64,000 nucleotides of DNA from an uncultured Clostridiaceae bacterium. GTDB taxonomy: Bacteria > Bacillota > Clostridia > Clostridiales > Clostridiaceae. A program made the position numbers and the translations under genes. The first letter of the stretch is position 1, and each line of letters begins with the position of its first letter. Below are positions 16,734-25,550 of this stretch, one piece after another. The DNA lies in the NCBI GenBank assembly GCA_946405135.1, contig CAMJGD010000001.1, forward strand, positions 62,001 to 126,000, in the 5' to 3' direction. The notes below the pieces were generated by a model that worked only from the letters and a program-made list of their open reading frames with translations, was not told where the DNA came from and ran no database searches.

Positions 16734-17534
16734 TTAAAGTACATTATTTATCTTTTTTACGCTGCAGATTATCTTTTTAAGTTCCTCCATAGATATAGTT
16801 TGCCTAGCATCAGATATAGATTCTTCAGGACATATGTGACTTTCGATTATAAGTCCATCTGCTCCTGCAGCTATACCTGCAAGAGATACAGGATATACAA
16901 GCTCCCTTAACCCTGTTCCATGACTTGGATCTAATATAACAGGAAGTCTATACTTTTTCTTTATATAAGCTATAGCATTTATATCTATGGTGTTTCTTGT
17001 ATAGGTTTCAAAAGTCCTTATACCTCTTTCACATAAAATAATTTTTTCATTGCCTTGAGACATTATGTATTCTGCCGCATATAGCCACTCTCTTATTGTA
17101 GCACTTATACCTCTTTTAAGAATTACAGGAATTCCTGTTTTACCTACTTCTTTAAGAAGACTATAATTATACATATTTCTAGAACCTATCTGTATTATCT
17201 GTATGTAATCTAGAGCTTTTTCCACATCTCTTGTATCCATTATTTCAGTAGATACAGGCATGCTGACTTTTTTGCTTACCTGCTTTAATATATTTAATCC
17301 CTCTTCTTCAAGTCCTTGAAAGTCGTAGGGAGATGTCCTTGGCTTAAAGGCTCCTCCCCTTAATATGTTAACTCCTAATTCTTTAAGTCTCATTGCAATA
17401 TTTATCATAGAATCATAACTTTCAACAGCACAGGGCCCAGATATTATTACTTTATCTTTTCCACCTATATTAAATCCATTTATATCAATATTTATATTTT
17501 CTCCACTAGACTTTTCTACAAGTAATTTATTCAT
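16734..17534 (-). CDS. aroF: 3-deoxy-7-phosphoheptulonate (DAHP) synthase, type I-beta
   Basis: This enzyme commits PEP and erythrose-4-phosphate to the shikimate pathway. The 266-residue protein is a short KDPS-like DAHP synthase, with [26 protein letters not shown], the metal-ligand region DPSHGTG and the C-terminal [18 protein letters not shown]. It has no N-terminal ACT or chorismate mutase domain, so feedback control by fusion is not expected. Its start codon lies directly after the aroB stop, and aroA follows after 12 bases, implying tight co-translation. Confidence 0.95.
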   Translation of the reverse strand: MNKLLVEKSSGENINIDINGFNIGGKDKVIISGPCAVESYDSMINIAMRLKELGVNILRGGAFKPRTSPYDFQGLEEEGLNILKQVSKKVSMPVSTEIMDTRDVEKALDYIQIIQIGSRNMYNYSLLKEVGKTGIPVILKRGISATIREWLYAAEYIMSQGNEKIILCERGIRTFETYTRNTIDINAIAYIKKKYRLPVILDPSHGTGLRELVYPVSLAGIAAGADGLIIESHICPEESISDARQTISMEELKKIICSVKKINNVL

Positions 17535-18623
17535 CTAACTATCACCCTCTATACTCTCTTTTATGGCAGTTCTAATTTCATCTTCTGTAACCTTAACTTT
17601 TATTTCACATTTAGCAATATCTTTAATAAGTACAAATCTTATATTTTGATCATTCTTTTTGTCATGTCTTAATGCATTCATAAATTCATCATAATTAGAA
17701 ATGTCATAATTAAGTCTTATCCCAAGATTAGCATATAAATTCACTATTCTGCTATACAAATTTTTATCTAAATTAAATTTCCCTTCGGATATTTTTAAAG
17801 CTACTAATATTCCAAGAGCTACTGCCTCACCATGAGAAATAGAATAATGGGAATCCACTTCTATAGCATGACCTATGCTATGACCAAAATTTAATATATT
17901 TCTTAAACCCTCATCTTTAAAATCTTCTGTAACCACTTGCCTTTTTATTTCTACACAGTTTTTTATTAAATAACTGAGACTTCTATAAGAAATATTTAAT
18001 ATATCTTTATAATTAGTTTCCATATAGTTTAGCATTTCTTTATCATATATAAGAGAATACTTTATTACCTCGCCCAATCCACTTTTGAACTGTTCTTCAG
18101 GAAGAGTTTTAATAAAATCTATACAAATAATCACAGCTTTAGGATTATAAAAGGCTCCAATGCTATTTTTGATATCTTTATAATTATATCCAACTTTTCC
18201 CCCCACACTACTATCTGTCTGCGATATTAATGTAGTGGGTACATTTATAAACTTAATACCTCGCATATAAGTAGAACAAGCAAATCCAACTATATCTCCT
18301 GCTATACCTCCACCTAAAGCTATAACCATGCTGTCCCTATTTGCATGCTTTTCAATAAGAAAATCATATATGGCACTTACTGTGTCTATGTTTTTCTTCT
18401 CTTCTAAACAACAAATATTTAAAAGTTCAGCTTTCATTTCAATACACATTTCATTTACAAAACTTTTATATATATTATAAACATTAATATCACATATTAA
18501 AAATAACTTTGATGGATTATAAACATTAATGATTTCTTTAAGGGAAATCTTTATCTGCTCAATAGTTTCTGTAAAATATATACTATACTTTTCTATACCT
18601 ATATCTATAGAATTTTTTTTCAT
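17535..18623 (-). CDS. aroB: 3-dehydroquinate synthase
   Basis: The enzyme uses NAD and a divalent metal to cyclise DAHP to 3-dehydroquinate. The 362-residue protein shows GGGIAGDIVGFACSTYMRG, the PTTLISQTDSSVGGKVGYN segment that carries active-site Lys, and the metal-binding NFGHSIGHAIE and HGEAVALG histidines. The length is normal. It is the first gene of an aroB-aroF-aroA operon with a promoter just upstream and a terminator separating it from divIVA. Confidence 0.95.
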   Translation of the reverse strand: MKKNSIDIGIEKYSIYFTETIEQIKISLKEIINVYNPSKLFLICDINVYNIYKSFVNEMCIEMKAELLNICCLEEKKNIDTVSAIYDFLIEKHANRDSMVIALGGGIAGDIVGFACSTYMRGIKFINVPTTLISQTDSSVGGKVGYNYKDIKNSIGAFYNPKAVIICIDFIKTLPEEQFKSGLGEVIKYSLIYDKEMLNYMETNYKDILNISYRSLSYLIKNCVEIKRQVVTEDFKDEGLRNILNFGHSIGHAIEVDSHYSISHGEAVALGILVALKISEGKFNLDKNLYSRIVNLYANLGIRLNYDISNYDEFMNALRHDKKNDQNIRFVLIKDIAKCEIKVKVTEDEIRTAIKESIEGDS

Positions 18624-18647
18624 ACCATCAGCTCCATTTATATACCT

Positions 18648-18677
18648 ATAATAAACTATTTATTTTATATAAATCAA
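18648..18677 (-). promoter_or_regulatory. sigma-A type promoter of aroB-aroF-aroA
   Basis: On the minus strand TTGATT (18672-18677) is followed after 18 bases by TATTAT (18648-18653), about 25 bases before the aroB start. It lies just downstream of the divIVA terminator. Confidence 0.5.
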
Positions 18678-18701
18678 GTTATATAACAAATACCTGATAA
18701 A

Positions 18702-18731
18702 AAAACTCACTCTTTTTAACGAGTGAGTTTT
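18702..18731 (-). terminator. rho-independent terminator after divIVA
   Basis: AAAACTCACTC (18702-18712) pairs with GAGTGAGTTTT (18721-18731) around an 8-base loop, and A/T runs flank both sides. It sits directly downstream of the divIVA stop and separates the sepF-divIVA genes from the aro operon. Confidence 0.85.
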
Positions 18732-18734
18732 AAA

Positions 18735-19340
18735 TCAATTAGTTTTAGCAAAAAAACTTTTTATAGCATCGAAATCCGTACTACTTAAACTTTCTTTTTC
18801 TACTCTATCAAGATCGGACATGTCAAGCTCTTCAATATCTTTTTCTTTTACATCTTCCTCTACAGGTGACCCTACATTATAATTTTTTGCAAATTCTTTT
18901 TCTAAGTCATCAAAGGTCTGAAGCTGTACATTCATAAAATTTCTAAATTTAGCTCTAAATCTAATAAATTCCTGTTTTACCTTTTCATATTCTTCATTTA
19001 CTTCCATTACATCATTATGAGCTTTATCTAATATTTTTTGAGCTGTTTCATTGGCATTTTTTATAATAATCTCAGATTCTTTTTGGGAAGATGCTTTAGC
19101 CTGTTCTGCAGCATTTTGAGCAAGAAGCAAAGTGTTTTGTATTGTTGATTCTATTTTAGAATAGTGATCAATCTTTTCATTCATTGCAGTTATTTTTTCT
19201 TTTAGAATTGAATTTTCTTTAAAAAGCTCTTCATAATCTTCAACTATCTTATCTAAAAATTCATCTACTTCTTCCGCATCATATCCTCTAAGAACTTTTT
19301 TAAATTCTTTATTGTTTATATCCATAGGAGTTAGTTTCAT
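18735..19340 (-). CDS. divIVA: cell division / polar placement protein DivIVA
   Basis: DivIVA binds negatively curved membrane at poles and septa and recruits partners. The 201-residue protein has the N-terminal membrane-binding segment (MKLTPMDINNKEFKKVLRGYD) and the AEEVDEFLDKI motif, then a long coiled coil to about residue 150 and an acidic tail. I start it at ATG 19340, 6 bases after GAGGTG; the GTG nine bases upstream is part of that ribosome site. It follows ylmH by about 17 bases, as in B. subtilis, and is closed by a strong terminator. Confidence 0.93.
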   Translation of the reverse strand: MKLTPMDINNKEFKKVLRGYDAEEVDEFLDKIVEDYEELFKENSILKEKITAMNEKIDHYSKIESTIQNTLLLAQNAAEQAKASSQKESEIIIKNANETAQKILDKAHNDVMEVNEEYEKVKQEFIRFRAKFRNFMNVQLQTFDDLEKEFAKNYNVGSPVEEDVKEKDIEELDMSDLDRVEKESLSSTDFDAIKSFFAKTN

Positions 19341-19357
19341 GTAATTCACCTCAAAAC

Positions 19358-20122
19358 TTATATATATTTTTTTATCTCTATCTTAATTCTACCTTTTGCA
19401 GTATTTCCTAGAATTTCACCTACTTTGTATTTTCCATATCCCCTAATAGTTATTACATTTCCAAAGCTTACTTCTTTATTTTTTTCTAAGGCTTCAGAAT
19501 AATCTAATAAGACCTTGCCTGATTTTATGACCTGTTCTGCTTTACTTCTAGATAAATTGCATAATCCTGCAATGACACAATCTAATCTTACGGAAGATAC
19601 TATTGTAACTAATTTTTCAAACTTAGCAGCAGGCAGGCTGTAAAAATCATTGACAACAACTACTTCACAGGGACACTTACCAATACTACTTAAATTCATG
19701 CATATGTAATCCGCAATATCTTGAAAAACAGCAGCAAAACATCTGTTTTCATTTACTACCAAATCACCTAATTTATTTCTTTTAATACCGAGAGACATAA
19801 TAGCGCCTAAATAATCTTTATGTTCTAAAAGAATAAACTTTGACTTATTAACTATCTCTATTATAGAAATTGGATAATGACTTTTATCCTCTAAGTTAAA
19901 GCCTATTATTCGCCTTTCAGCTTCCTCAAATCCTCCCCAAGTTTCCACATTAATTGAAAATTTAGAAGACATCTTCTTAATTTTACTCCATATATTGGGA
20001 GTATAAAATTCATTGGTAAATATTTCATATGAGCATTGTTTAGCTAAAGATAGCTTTTTGTATGCCGCTATAGCACTTGTATCTTTTTCTCCTAGATATT
20101 CTAAAAATTCTTCTTTATTCAA
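19358..20122 (-). CDS. ylmH: S4-domain RNA-binding protein YlmH
   Basis: YlmH proteins carry a C-terminal S4 RNA-binding domain and act on ribosomes; some members have been linked to rescue of stalled 50S complexes. The 254-residue protein has the family N-terminal region (WGGFEEAERRIIGF and the LGAIMSLGIKRNKLGD segment, a YlmH hallmark) and the S4 domain near 180-240 (RLDCVIAGLCNLSRSKAEQVIKSGKV). It lies between ylmG and divIVA in the conserved order. RqcH, another 50S quality-control factor, is encoded 10 kb away. Confidence 0.9.
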   Translation of the reverse strand: MNKEEFLEYLGEKDTSAIAAYKKLSLAKQCSYEIFTNEFYTPNIWSKIKKMSSKFSINVETWGGFEEAERRIIGFNLEDKSHYPISIIEIVNKSKFILLEHKDYLGAIMSLGIKRNKLGDLVVNENRCFAAVFQDIADYICMNLSSIGKCPCEVVVVNDFYSLPAAKFEKLVTIVSSVRLDCVIAGLCNLSRSKAEQVIKSGKVLLDYSEALEKNKEVSFGNVITIRGYGKYKVGEILGNTAKGRIKIEIKKYI

Positions 20123-20128
20123 AGATCA

Positions 20129-20392
20129 TTACCTTAATATAGTCATAACTATTTTTTCAATAAAATATAATATAAGTAAGGCTATCATAGGAGAAAAGTC
20201 TATTGGAGAATCAGGACTTATCTTTTCCTGAATCATTCTTCCCGGTTTTAAAAAAGGTTCAGTAAAAGTACGAATTACATTTAATATTTGATTCTCTCTA
20301 CCATTAAATATAATAGACAAAATTACATCTGCTAATATCGCAAATTCAATAAATGAAAATAGTAATCTAAAAAATGTCTTTACGGTAGCTAT
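20129..20392 (-). CDS. ylmG: YggT-family membrane protein YlmG, apparent ATA start
   Basis: The protein has two hydrophobic segments separated by the YggT motif FTEPFLKPGRMIQ, and is linked in this gene order to division-septum placement. The frame is open upstream to a TAA at 20393-20395, with no ATG or GTG. The first TTG (20318-20320) would remove most of the first membrane helix (TFFRLLFSFIEFAILADVIL). Beginning at ATA (20390-20392), 8 bases after GAGG (20401-20404), gives 87 residues, the usual YggT length. I therefore choose ATA. It ends 6 bases before ylmH and follows sepF by 18 bases. Confidence 0.65.
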   Translation of the reverse strand: MATVKTFFRLLFSFIEFAILADVILSIIFNGRENQILNVIRTFTEPFLKPGRMIQEKISPDSPIDFSPMIALLILYFIEKIVMTILR

Positions 20393-20410
20393 TTATCTCG
20401 CCTCGCTTCC

Positions 20411-20857
20411 TTATTTGGTCCAATTGAATAATCCTTTGCTTAATTCATTTTTTAATTCATTAGTTACTTCCACATTGGATGGTGATAATATATAAACTCC
20501 TTTTTCAATCTCCTGTAATTCTCCATTTAAAGCATAACTTGCACCGCCCATAAAGTCTAAAAGTCTTTGAGCCATTTTAGGATCTAGTCCTGTAGTATTA
20601 ACTACTACTATCTTCCTATTCTTTAAATCATCACAGATATTCATAGCTTCTTCATAGTCCATAGGCTTTGTGATAGTTACCTTAGCAGATGCTGAAGTAT
20701 GTATATTTACCACTTTACCTTGTTTTTTATTCGATGGAATAACAGGTTCGTATTCTTCTTTCTCTTCTTCTAATTCCATTTCCTCAAAATCCTCTTCATC
20801 ATATTCATCTTCTAGTCCTAAAAAACCCCACATTTTATTTAAAACTTTCGCTGCCAT
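20411..20857 (-). CDS. sepF: cell division protein SepF
   Basis: SepF anchors FtsZ to the membrane and shapes the septum in Gram-positive bacteria. The 148-residue product has an N-terminal amphipathic helix ([16 protein letters not shown]), an acidic linker and the SepF beta/alpha domain (residues about 60-148) with [29 protein letters not shown] and [16 protein letters not shown] start it at ATG 20857 because AAGGAGG lies upstream and the first residues form the membrane-binding helix; the frame is open to 20914 inside yggS. The order yggS-sepF-ylmG-ylmH-divIVA is as in B. subtilis. Confidence 0.93.
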   Translation of the reverse strand: MAAKVLNKMWGFLGLEDEYDEEDFEEMELEEEKEEYEPVIPSNKKQGKVVNIHTSASAKVTITKPMDYEEAMNICDDLKNRKIVVVNTTGLDPKMAQRLLDFMGGASYALNGELQEIEKGVYILSPSNVEVTNELKNELSKGLFNWTK

Positions 20858-20873
20858 AATAATATTTTCCTCC

Positions 20874-21542
20874 TTATTTATTATAAATTCTTTTGCCAAA
20901 AATTCCTTCACCAATTCTTATCATGTTGGAGCCTTCTTCTATAGCAACATTATAATCGCTGGTCATCCCCATGGATAAATATTTCATCTCTGTATTCTTA
21001 AAATCTTTATCCCTAAGTTCATCAAAAATTTTCTTTACTTTATTAAAATATAGTCTGCAGGAATCCGTATCGCCTTTTGGTATGATGACCATAATACCTT
21101 TTACTTTAACACTATTACAATGTTCTACGGCACTTACTACTTCATCAACCTCTTCAGGTAACATACCAGTTTTACTTTTTTCCCTTCCTATATTTATCTC
21201 TATAAGCACCTCCGCAACCTGTTGTTTTTCACTATACTGTTTTTCAATTTCTTGAAGAAGTCTTATACTATCCAAAGAGTGAATCAAATGAACTTTTCCA
21301 ACAATGTACTTAACTTTATTTCTCTGAAGATGTCCTATAAAATGCCATCTTATGTCTTTAGGAAGTTTATCGTATTTTTCAATAAATTCTTGAACTTTAT
21401 TTTCTCCAAAATCCCTAATACCTGTATCATAAGCTTCAATGATTTCATCTTCAGTTCTTGTTTTACTTACTGCTATTAAAGTTACCTTATCTGGCATCGT
21501 ATTTTTTATAGAATTTATCTTCTCTTGGATGTCCAAACTCAC
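20874..21542 (-). CDS. yggS: PLP homeostasis protein, YggS/YlmE family
   Basis: This is a single-domain alanine-racemase-fold protein that binds pyridoxal phosphate and buffers its level; it has no known catalytic activity. The 222-residue protein shows [13 protein letters not shown] with the PLP lysine near residue 27, [21 protein letters not shown], and the C-terminal [26 protein letters not shown] phosphate-binding segment. The start codon is GTG at 21542 behind AAAGGAGACG. It opens the yggS-sepF-ylmG-ylmH-divIVA block; 88 bases separate it from the DUF881 gene before it. Confidence 0.92.
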   Translation of the reverse strand: MSLDIQEKINSIKNTMPDKVTLIAVSKTRTEDEIIEAYDTGIRDFGENKVQEFIEKYDKLPKDIRWHFIGHLQRNKVKYIVGKVHLIHSLDSIRLLQEIEKQYSEKQQVAEVLIEINIGREKSKTGMLPEEVDEVVSAVEHCNSVKVKGIMVIIPKGDTDSCRLYFNKVKKIFDELRDKDFKNTEMKYLSMGMTSDYNVAIEEGSNMIRIGEGIFGKRIYNK

Positions 21543-21630
21543 CGTCTCCTTTTATAGAACATACTATTAGGATTTCTATACTATTTTATTTTAATATTCT
21601 TCATAAACAAAAAAATTCCTTCAAAAAATA

Positions 21631-22368
21631 TTATTTATTTATTTTACCGGGTTTAATATTTTTTATTTCTAATTTCCCTGTATAAGCAGGAATCATCACT
21701 TCTTCTTTTTCAAGTATATCTACTGTTATCCCTCTAGTAATAAGTCTTTTAACATAACTTTCATTGCTCATTATATATCTTTTAATTTTTTCTTTATCTC
21801 CAATGACCGTTACATAAAAAGGTGCTGGAATATTTACTCCATTTATACTTAAAAACGCCCAACTACAATATATCTCTGAACTGCTCATTATTCTTTGACC
21901 ATTTATAGAAATCGCTTCTACACCTGCGTTCTTAAGTTCATTCACTACTTGAATCATGTCAGTATTATGAACAGTTCTAGCCCATCTTAATAGTGGGTCA
22001 TCAATATTATTAGTAAATTCTCCACTACCATCATTTATGGTTATTTCTAAGCCTTCTCCCTTAACTTCATTATATCCTAAAATATTATTGTTAATCTGCA
22101 GTTCTTTACTTATATCATCAAGTACTTTAGAATTAGTAGATTCACCATATTTATACTTTCCAAGCTTACTTGCATATTCATAATTTCTCTCTTTTAGGTC
22201 TGATACCTCTCTATATAATTTATTTCTTGTATTGTAAGCCTCCTGATACTGTTTTGAGTCTACAAATATCTTTTCTGATTCTCCTTTAAAATTAATATTA
22301 AGAGATATAAGAACCCCAATTATTATGGCAGCTAAGAATACAAAAATATTAGCCTCACTATGCCTCAT
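21631..22368 (-). CDS. DUF881 family membrane-anchored protein
   Basis: The 245-residue protein has one N-terminal membrane helix (residues 7-25), a coiled coil (40-75) and an extracellular DUF881 domain with EGLEITINDGSG, LLRWARTVHNTDMIQVVNELKNAG and AEAISINGQRI. The same family appears again two genes upstream, with the small basic protein gene between them, as in ylxW-sbp-ylxX of B. subtilis. The function is unknown; the dcw location and septal-type topology point to the envelope or division. Confidence 0.8.
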   Translation of the reverse strand: MRHSEANIFVFLAAIIIGVLISLNINFKGESEKIFVDSKQYQEAYNTRNKLYREVSDLKERNYEYASKLGKYKYGESTNSKVLDDISKELQINNNILGYNEVKGEGLEITINDGSGEFTNNIDDPLLRWARTVHNTDMIQVVNELKNAGVEAISINGQRIMSSSEIYCSWAFLSINGVNIPAPFYVTVIGDKEKIKRYIMSNESYVKRLITRGITVDILEKEEVMIPAYTGKLEIKNIKPGKINK

Positions 22369-22380
22369 TTAATCACCTCA

Positions 22381-22722
22381 TTAATGCTGTGACTTAGCTT
22401 TCTCCAGAAGCAATCTTCTTATAATTGCAAAGTTATCAAATATTCTTCCACCAAAAACAATTACTGCAGCTATATATATTGGAATGCCTAACTTATCTCC
22501 AAGATAAGCTAAAGCTGCAGCTAAAGCTGCATTTCCAAAAAATCCTGAAATAAAAATATCTGCTTGAAAGTTTTTTGATAAAGAAGCTCTTATTGCTCCA
22601 AAAACGGAATCTAAACAAGCAAGTATTGCTACAGATATATATGGAGAAAACTTATCAGGTATATTAACTTTCCAAACTATACCTATTATTATTCCTATAA
22701 GAAGTCCTATGAAGGCTATCAT
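22381..22722 (-). CDS. sbp: small basic protein, DUF1290 (Sbp) family
   Basis: This is a 113-residue integral membrane protein with about three hydrophobic segments, including MIAFIGLLIGIIIGIVW and the AALAYLGDKLGIPIYIAAVIVFGGRIFDN signature (shown here split: AALAYLGDKLG, then IYIAAVIVFGGRIFDN). It corresponds to B. subtilis Sbp and is flanked by two DUF881 genes. The role is unknown. Spacing of 12-17 bases on both sides indicates one operon with ftsQ and the DUF881 genes. Confidence 0.85.
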   Translation of the reverse strand: MIAFIGLLIGIIIGIVWKVNIPDKFSPYISVAILACLDSVFGAIRASLSKNFQADIFISGFFGNAALAAALAYLGDKLGIPIYIAAVIVFGGRIFDNFAIIRRLLLEKAKSQH

Positions 22723-22739
22723 GTATAATCACTCCTAAC

Positions 22740-23465
22740 TTATTTTACAGGCTTCATATATTCATATTTATAAGTTTTATTAAATTTACCTATCTTTATC
22801 TTGTCTACTGGTTTTATATCAATATCATAGTACTCTAAGTTTTGAAATTGCAAAGCTCCTGGAAAATTTAAAGCATTGTTTAATAAATTCTTATCCCCTA
22901 TAGCTTTAATGACAATCCTTTCTCTCGGAGATATCTTATCATCAACGTTCATAAGGATATAACTATTGTTGGAGGAGCTCTTTATGCCTGTCTGAACAGT
23001 TACTCTTTTATCATTTACTGATATAGCCTCAGCACCAGAAAAATTAAGCTCATTTATTATAAATACCAGTTCATTATCTGTAAGATATGTAGTAGCATTG
23101 TTGCTAGAAAAAACATTGTTTTTAGGGGTCAAATAAATTATTACTCCTTGCCCTTCAATATCTACAGTTCCTAAAAGTAATCTAGTATTATCCAGTTGAG
23201 CTTTTAATTCTTTTGTTACATCATTTGTATTTGTGGCTGCATCTTCATATTTTTTTAATTGAGACAAAAGCTCATTGTTCTTTTTTTCATATTCTTCTTT
23301 TTCCTTTTTAAGTTGTTCTATTTGAGTAGTTATTTCAGCCTGACTATAGTTATTTGACTTAAGATTTTTTTCTTGAGTATTTAACAGTCTAAATTGATAG
23401 GTTAATAAAAATCCTAATAAAGCACACACCATAGCTACCACTATCTGAGATAAATACTTTCTCAT
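22740..23465 (-). CDS. DUF881 family membrane-anchored protein
   Basis: The 241-residue protein has an N-terminal membrane helix (residues 5-24), a coiled coil (45-75) and a DUF881 domain with GVIIYLTPKNN, LTDNELVFIINELNFSGAEA and ISVNDKRV. It is paralogous to the protein at 21631-22368. It directly follows ftsQ (13 bases), matching the B. subtilis divIB-ylxW order. No catalytic motif is visible and the role is unknown. Confidence 0.8.
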   Translation of the reverse strand: MRKYLSQIVVAMVCALLGFLLTYQFRLLNTQEKNLKSNNYSQAEITTQIEQLKKEKEEYEKKNNELLSQLKKYEDAATNTNDVTKELKAQLDNTRLLLGTVDIEGQGVIIYLTPKNNVFSSNNATTYLTDNELVFIINELNFSGAEAISVNDKRVTVQTGIKSSSNNSYILMNVDDKISPRERIVIKAIGDKNLLNNALNFPGALQFQNLEYYDIDIKPVDKIKIGKFNKTYKYEYMKPVK

Positions 23466-23478
23466 AAGACCATCCTTC

Positions 23479-24258
23479 CTACTTCTGTTCTATATAAATT
23501 ACAGGATTTCCATCAAAACTTACATCTATATAACCTTTATATTTAGAAAACTCTTTTTTACTGGCTATTATATTAAAAGCTTTATTAAGTTTATCCTTTA
23601 TATCATTTCCAGTTCCCAATTTTATGAGCATATTATTATGATATACCTTTAAATCCAGCATATCTTTAAAATCTATAGCCGTAATATTTATATCTGAAGT
23701 ATTTGATTCTATAAGTTTTGAAAATTCATTAATCAATATTCTATGCCTATCCTCTTCTTTATAAATAACATCACCTATCTTTACATTACTAACCTCTATA
23801 CCTTCAAGCCTCACTAAATTCATATTTTTTATATTATTTCTTTTTTCTAGCAATCTAGTATCTTTATCTATTATAAAATAGTTATCCTTAAATTGGGTAT
23901 AAAAATAAGCATTTCTCTCTTTTACTTCAAAAATAACTACATCTGGAAGCTTTCTTTTAATTTTTACATCTTTAATATATGGATTAGTCTTTATAGTTTC
24001 TTTAATGGCTCTACTATTTATATAAAATATATTATTACCAACTTGAACGCCTGAAAGATTTATAATATTTTCTTTTGAAATAATTTTATTTCCTACTACA
24101 TTAAATCCTTTTATATTAAAAAAAGGTGCCTTTAAGCATACTACAATAAGCACTGTAGTTAAAAAAATTATTGTAAATATAGCCTTTTTAATACCTCTTT
24201 TTCTTCTTCTTTTTTTTATCAATTGATTATCTACATTTTTTTTCAATCCCTGACTCAT
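23479..24258 (-). CDS. ftsQ: cell division protein FtsQ/DivIB
   Basis: FtsQ/DivIB bridges the divisome components FtsL/DivIC and regulates septal synthesis. The 259-residue protein has a basic cytoplasmic N-terminus (KKRRRKRG), one membrane helix (residues 27-46) and the POTRA domain beginning FNIKGFNVVGNKIISKENIINLSGV, followed by VKIKRKLPDVVIFEVKER. It stands 164 bases after ftsW, with a hairpin between, so it may start a separate transcript with the DUF881 and sbp genes. Confidence 0.9.
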   Translation of the reverse strand: MSQGLKKNVDNQLIKKRRRKRGIKKAIFTIIFLTTVLIVVCLKAPFFNIKGFNVVGNKIISKENIINLSGVQVGNNIFYINSRAIKETIKTNPYIKDVKIKRKLPDVVIFEVKERNAYFYTQFKDNYFIIDKDTRLLEKRNNIKNMNLVRLEGIEVSNVKIGDVIYKEEDRHRILINEFSKLIESNTSDINITAIDFKDMLDLKVYHNNMLIKLGTGNDIKDKLNKAFNIIASKKEFSKYKGYIDVSFDGNPVIYIEQK

Positions 24259-24387
24259 GGTTTACCTCATAAATTATACAGATTTAACCTTATATTTATA
24301 TAATAACATCTATTATGATTAATTTCATTAAATATTTTATTAAATATTAATGTTATTAAATATAAACATTTAAATTGCATCAAAATA

Positions 24388-24407
24388 AGCATGCAAAATT
24401 GCATGCT
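24388..24407 (-). terminator. palindrome/terminator between ftsW and ftsQ
   Basis: AGCATGCAA (24388-24396) and TTGCATGCT (24399-24407) form a near-continuous palindrome, extended by A/T pairs. On the minus strand it is followed by TTATTTTG. It stands directly after the ftsW stop and most likely ends the mraZ-ftsW transcript, though read-through is possible. Confidence 0.55.
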
Positions 24408-24422
24408 ATTTAAAATTAATTG

Positions 24423-25529
24423 TTAGTATACTTCTCCTTGTCTTGATATATTAAGCAATATACCCATAGATATCATATTTATGACTAAGGATGAACCTCC
24501 ATAACTTATAAAAGGAAGTGGAACTCCTGTAACAGGCATTGAACCAGTTACTACTGCAATATTTATTATAGCTTGAACAGCCACTACTGCGGTTATTCCT
24601 GTAGCTAATAATGTACCATAAGTATCTTTTGCATGAGCAGCTACCTTTATACCTCTCCAAACCAATATAATAAACAATGCTATAATAAATATACATCCTA
24701 TTAATCCAAGTTCTTCGCCAATAATAGAAAAAATAAAGTCATTATGTGGTTCCGGCATATAATAACACTTCTGTCTAGATTGACCTATACCAAGTCCCAT
24801 AACTCCTCCAGATCCCAAGGCTAAAAGTGATTGTATGAGCTGATATCCATCCCCTAAAGGATCCTTCCATGGATTTATGAAATTTAAAAGTCTTTTTTTT
24901 CTATAACCCTCTGAAAAAATAAATATTACTCCTAGTGCAAATAAAGATGGAGTTACTATTCCAAATAGATGAAAAGCCTTTGCTCCAGCAACAAATAGAA
25001 TTATTAGTGTAACAATCATTATTACAGAGGCTATACTTAAATTCTTTTCAAGTAATATCATGCCTGCATAAAAACCTGATACTAAAAGATAAGGCATCAC
25101 TCCATAAAAAAAGTCTTTAACCCTTTCTCCTTTGTAGTCCAAACTTTTAGCCATATAAAATACTACCACATATTTTACTATTTCTGATGGCTGAAGTGAT
25201 AGTGGACCAAGTCTTATCCACCTATAAGCACCATTTGCATCTTCAAAAGCAAAAACTAAAAGAAGCAAGGGTATGCATAATATCATTAAAGGTACCGTCC
25301 ACTTTTTTATCTTATGATAATCCCAGCTCATTGTAAAGCACATAGCTACAATCCCAATCACTGCAAATAAGCCCTGTCTTTTCAAAAAAAACATACTATC
25401 ATTTTTTTTATATAAGGATATGTAAGAGCTAGCACTATATACCATAACTATTCCTATAGCTAAAAGTAATAGGATAGTGGCAAAAAGCACAAAATCTACC
25501 TGACCCATCTGCTTTTTGGTTTTTTTCAT
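24423..25529 (-). CDS. ftsW: septal peptidoglycan polymerase FtsW (SEDS family)
   Basis: FtsW is a SEDS glycosyltransferase that polymerises lipid II at the septum with its partner class B PBP. The 368-residue protein has about ten membrane helices and the SEDS signatures LRLGPLSLQPSEIVK-type segment (here WIRLGPLSLQPSEIVKY), MPEPHNDFIFSIIGEELG with the catalytic-loop Asp, and the final TGVPLPFISYGGSSL. The length is typical (spoVE/ftsW). With mraY 21 bases upstream it is in the dcw operon. FtsW and SpoVE cannot be told apart by sequence. Confidence 0.92.
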   Translation of the reverse strand: MKKTKKQMGQVDFVLFATILLLLAIGIVMVYSASSYISLYKKNDSMFFLKRQGLFAVIGIVAMCFTMSWDYHKIKKWTVPLMILCIPLLLLVFAFEDANGAYRWIRLGPLSLQPSEIVKYVVVFYMAKSLDYKGERVKDFFYGVMPYLLVSGFYAGMILLEKNLSIASVIMIVTLIILFVAGAKAFHLFGIVTPSLFALGVIFIFSEGYRKKRLLNFINPWKDPLGDGYQLIQSLLALGSGGVMGLGIGQSRQKCYYMPEPHNDFIFSIIGEELGLIGCIFIIALFIILVWRGIKVAAHAKDTYGTLLATGITAVVAVQAIINIAVVTGSMPVTGVPLPFISYGGSSLVINMISMGILLNISRQGEVY

Positions 25530-25550
25530 TTTATATCCTCCCTGACATTA

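Noticed and set aside
15673-16737. Plus-strand open frames opposite aroA
   Set aside because: Antisense shadows with no ribosome site or motif; aroA is complete on the minus strand.
20129-20320. ylmG starting at TTG 20320
   Set aside because: It would delete most of the first membrane helix and leave a 63-residue protein, shorter than the family.
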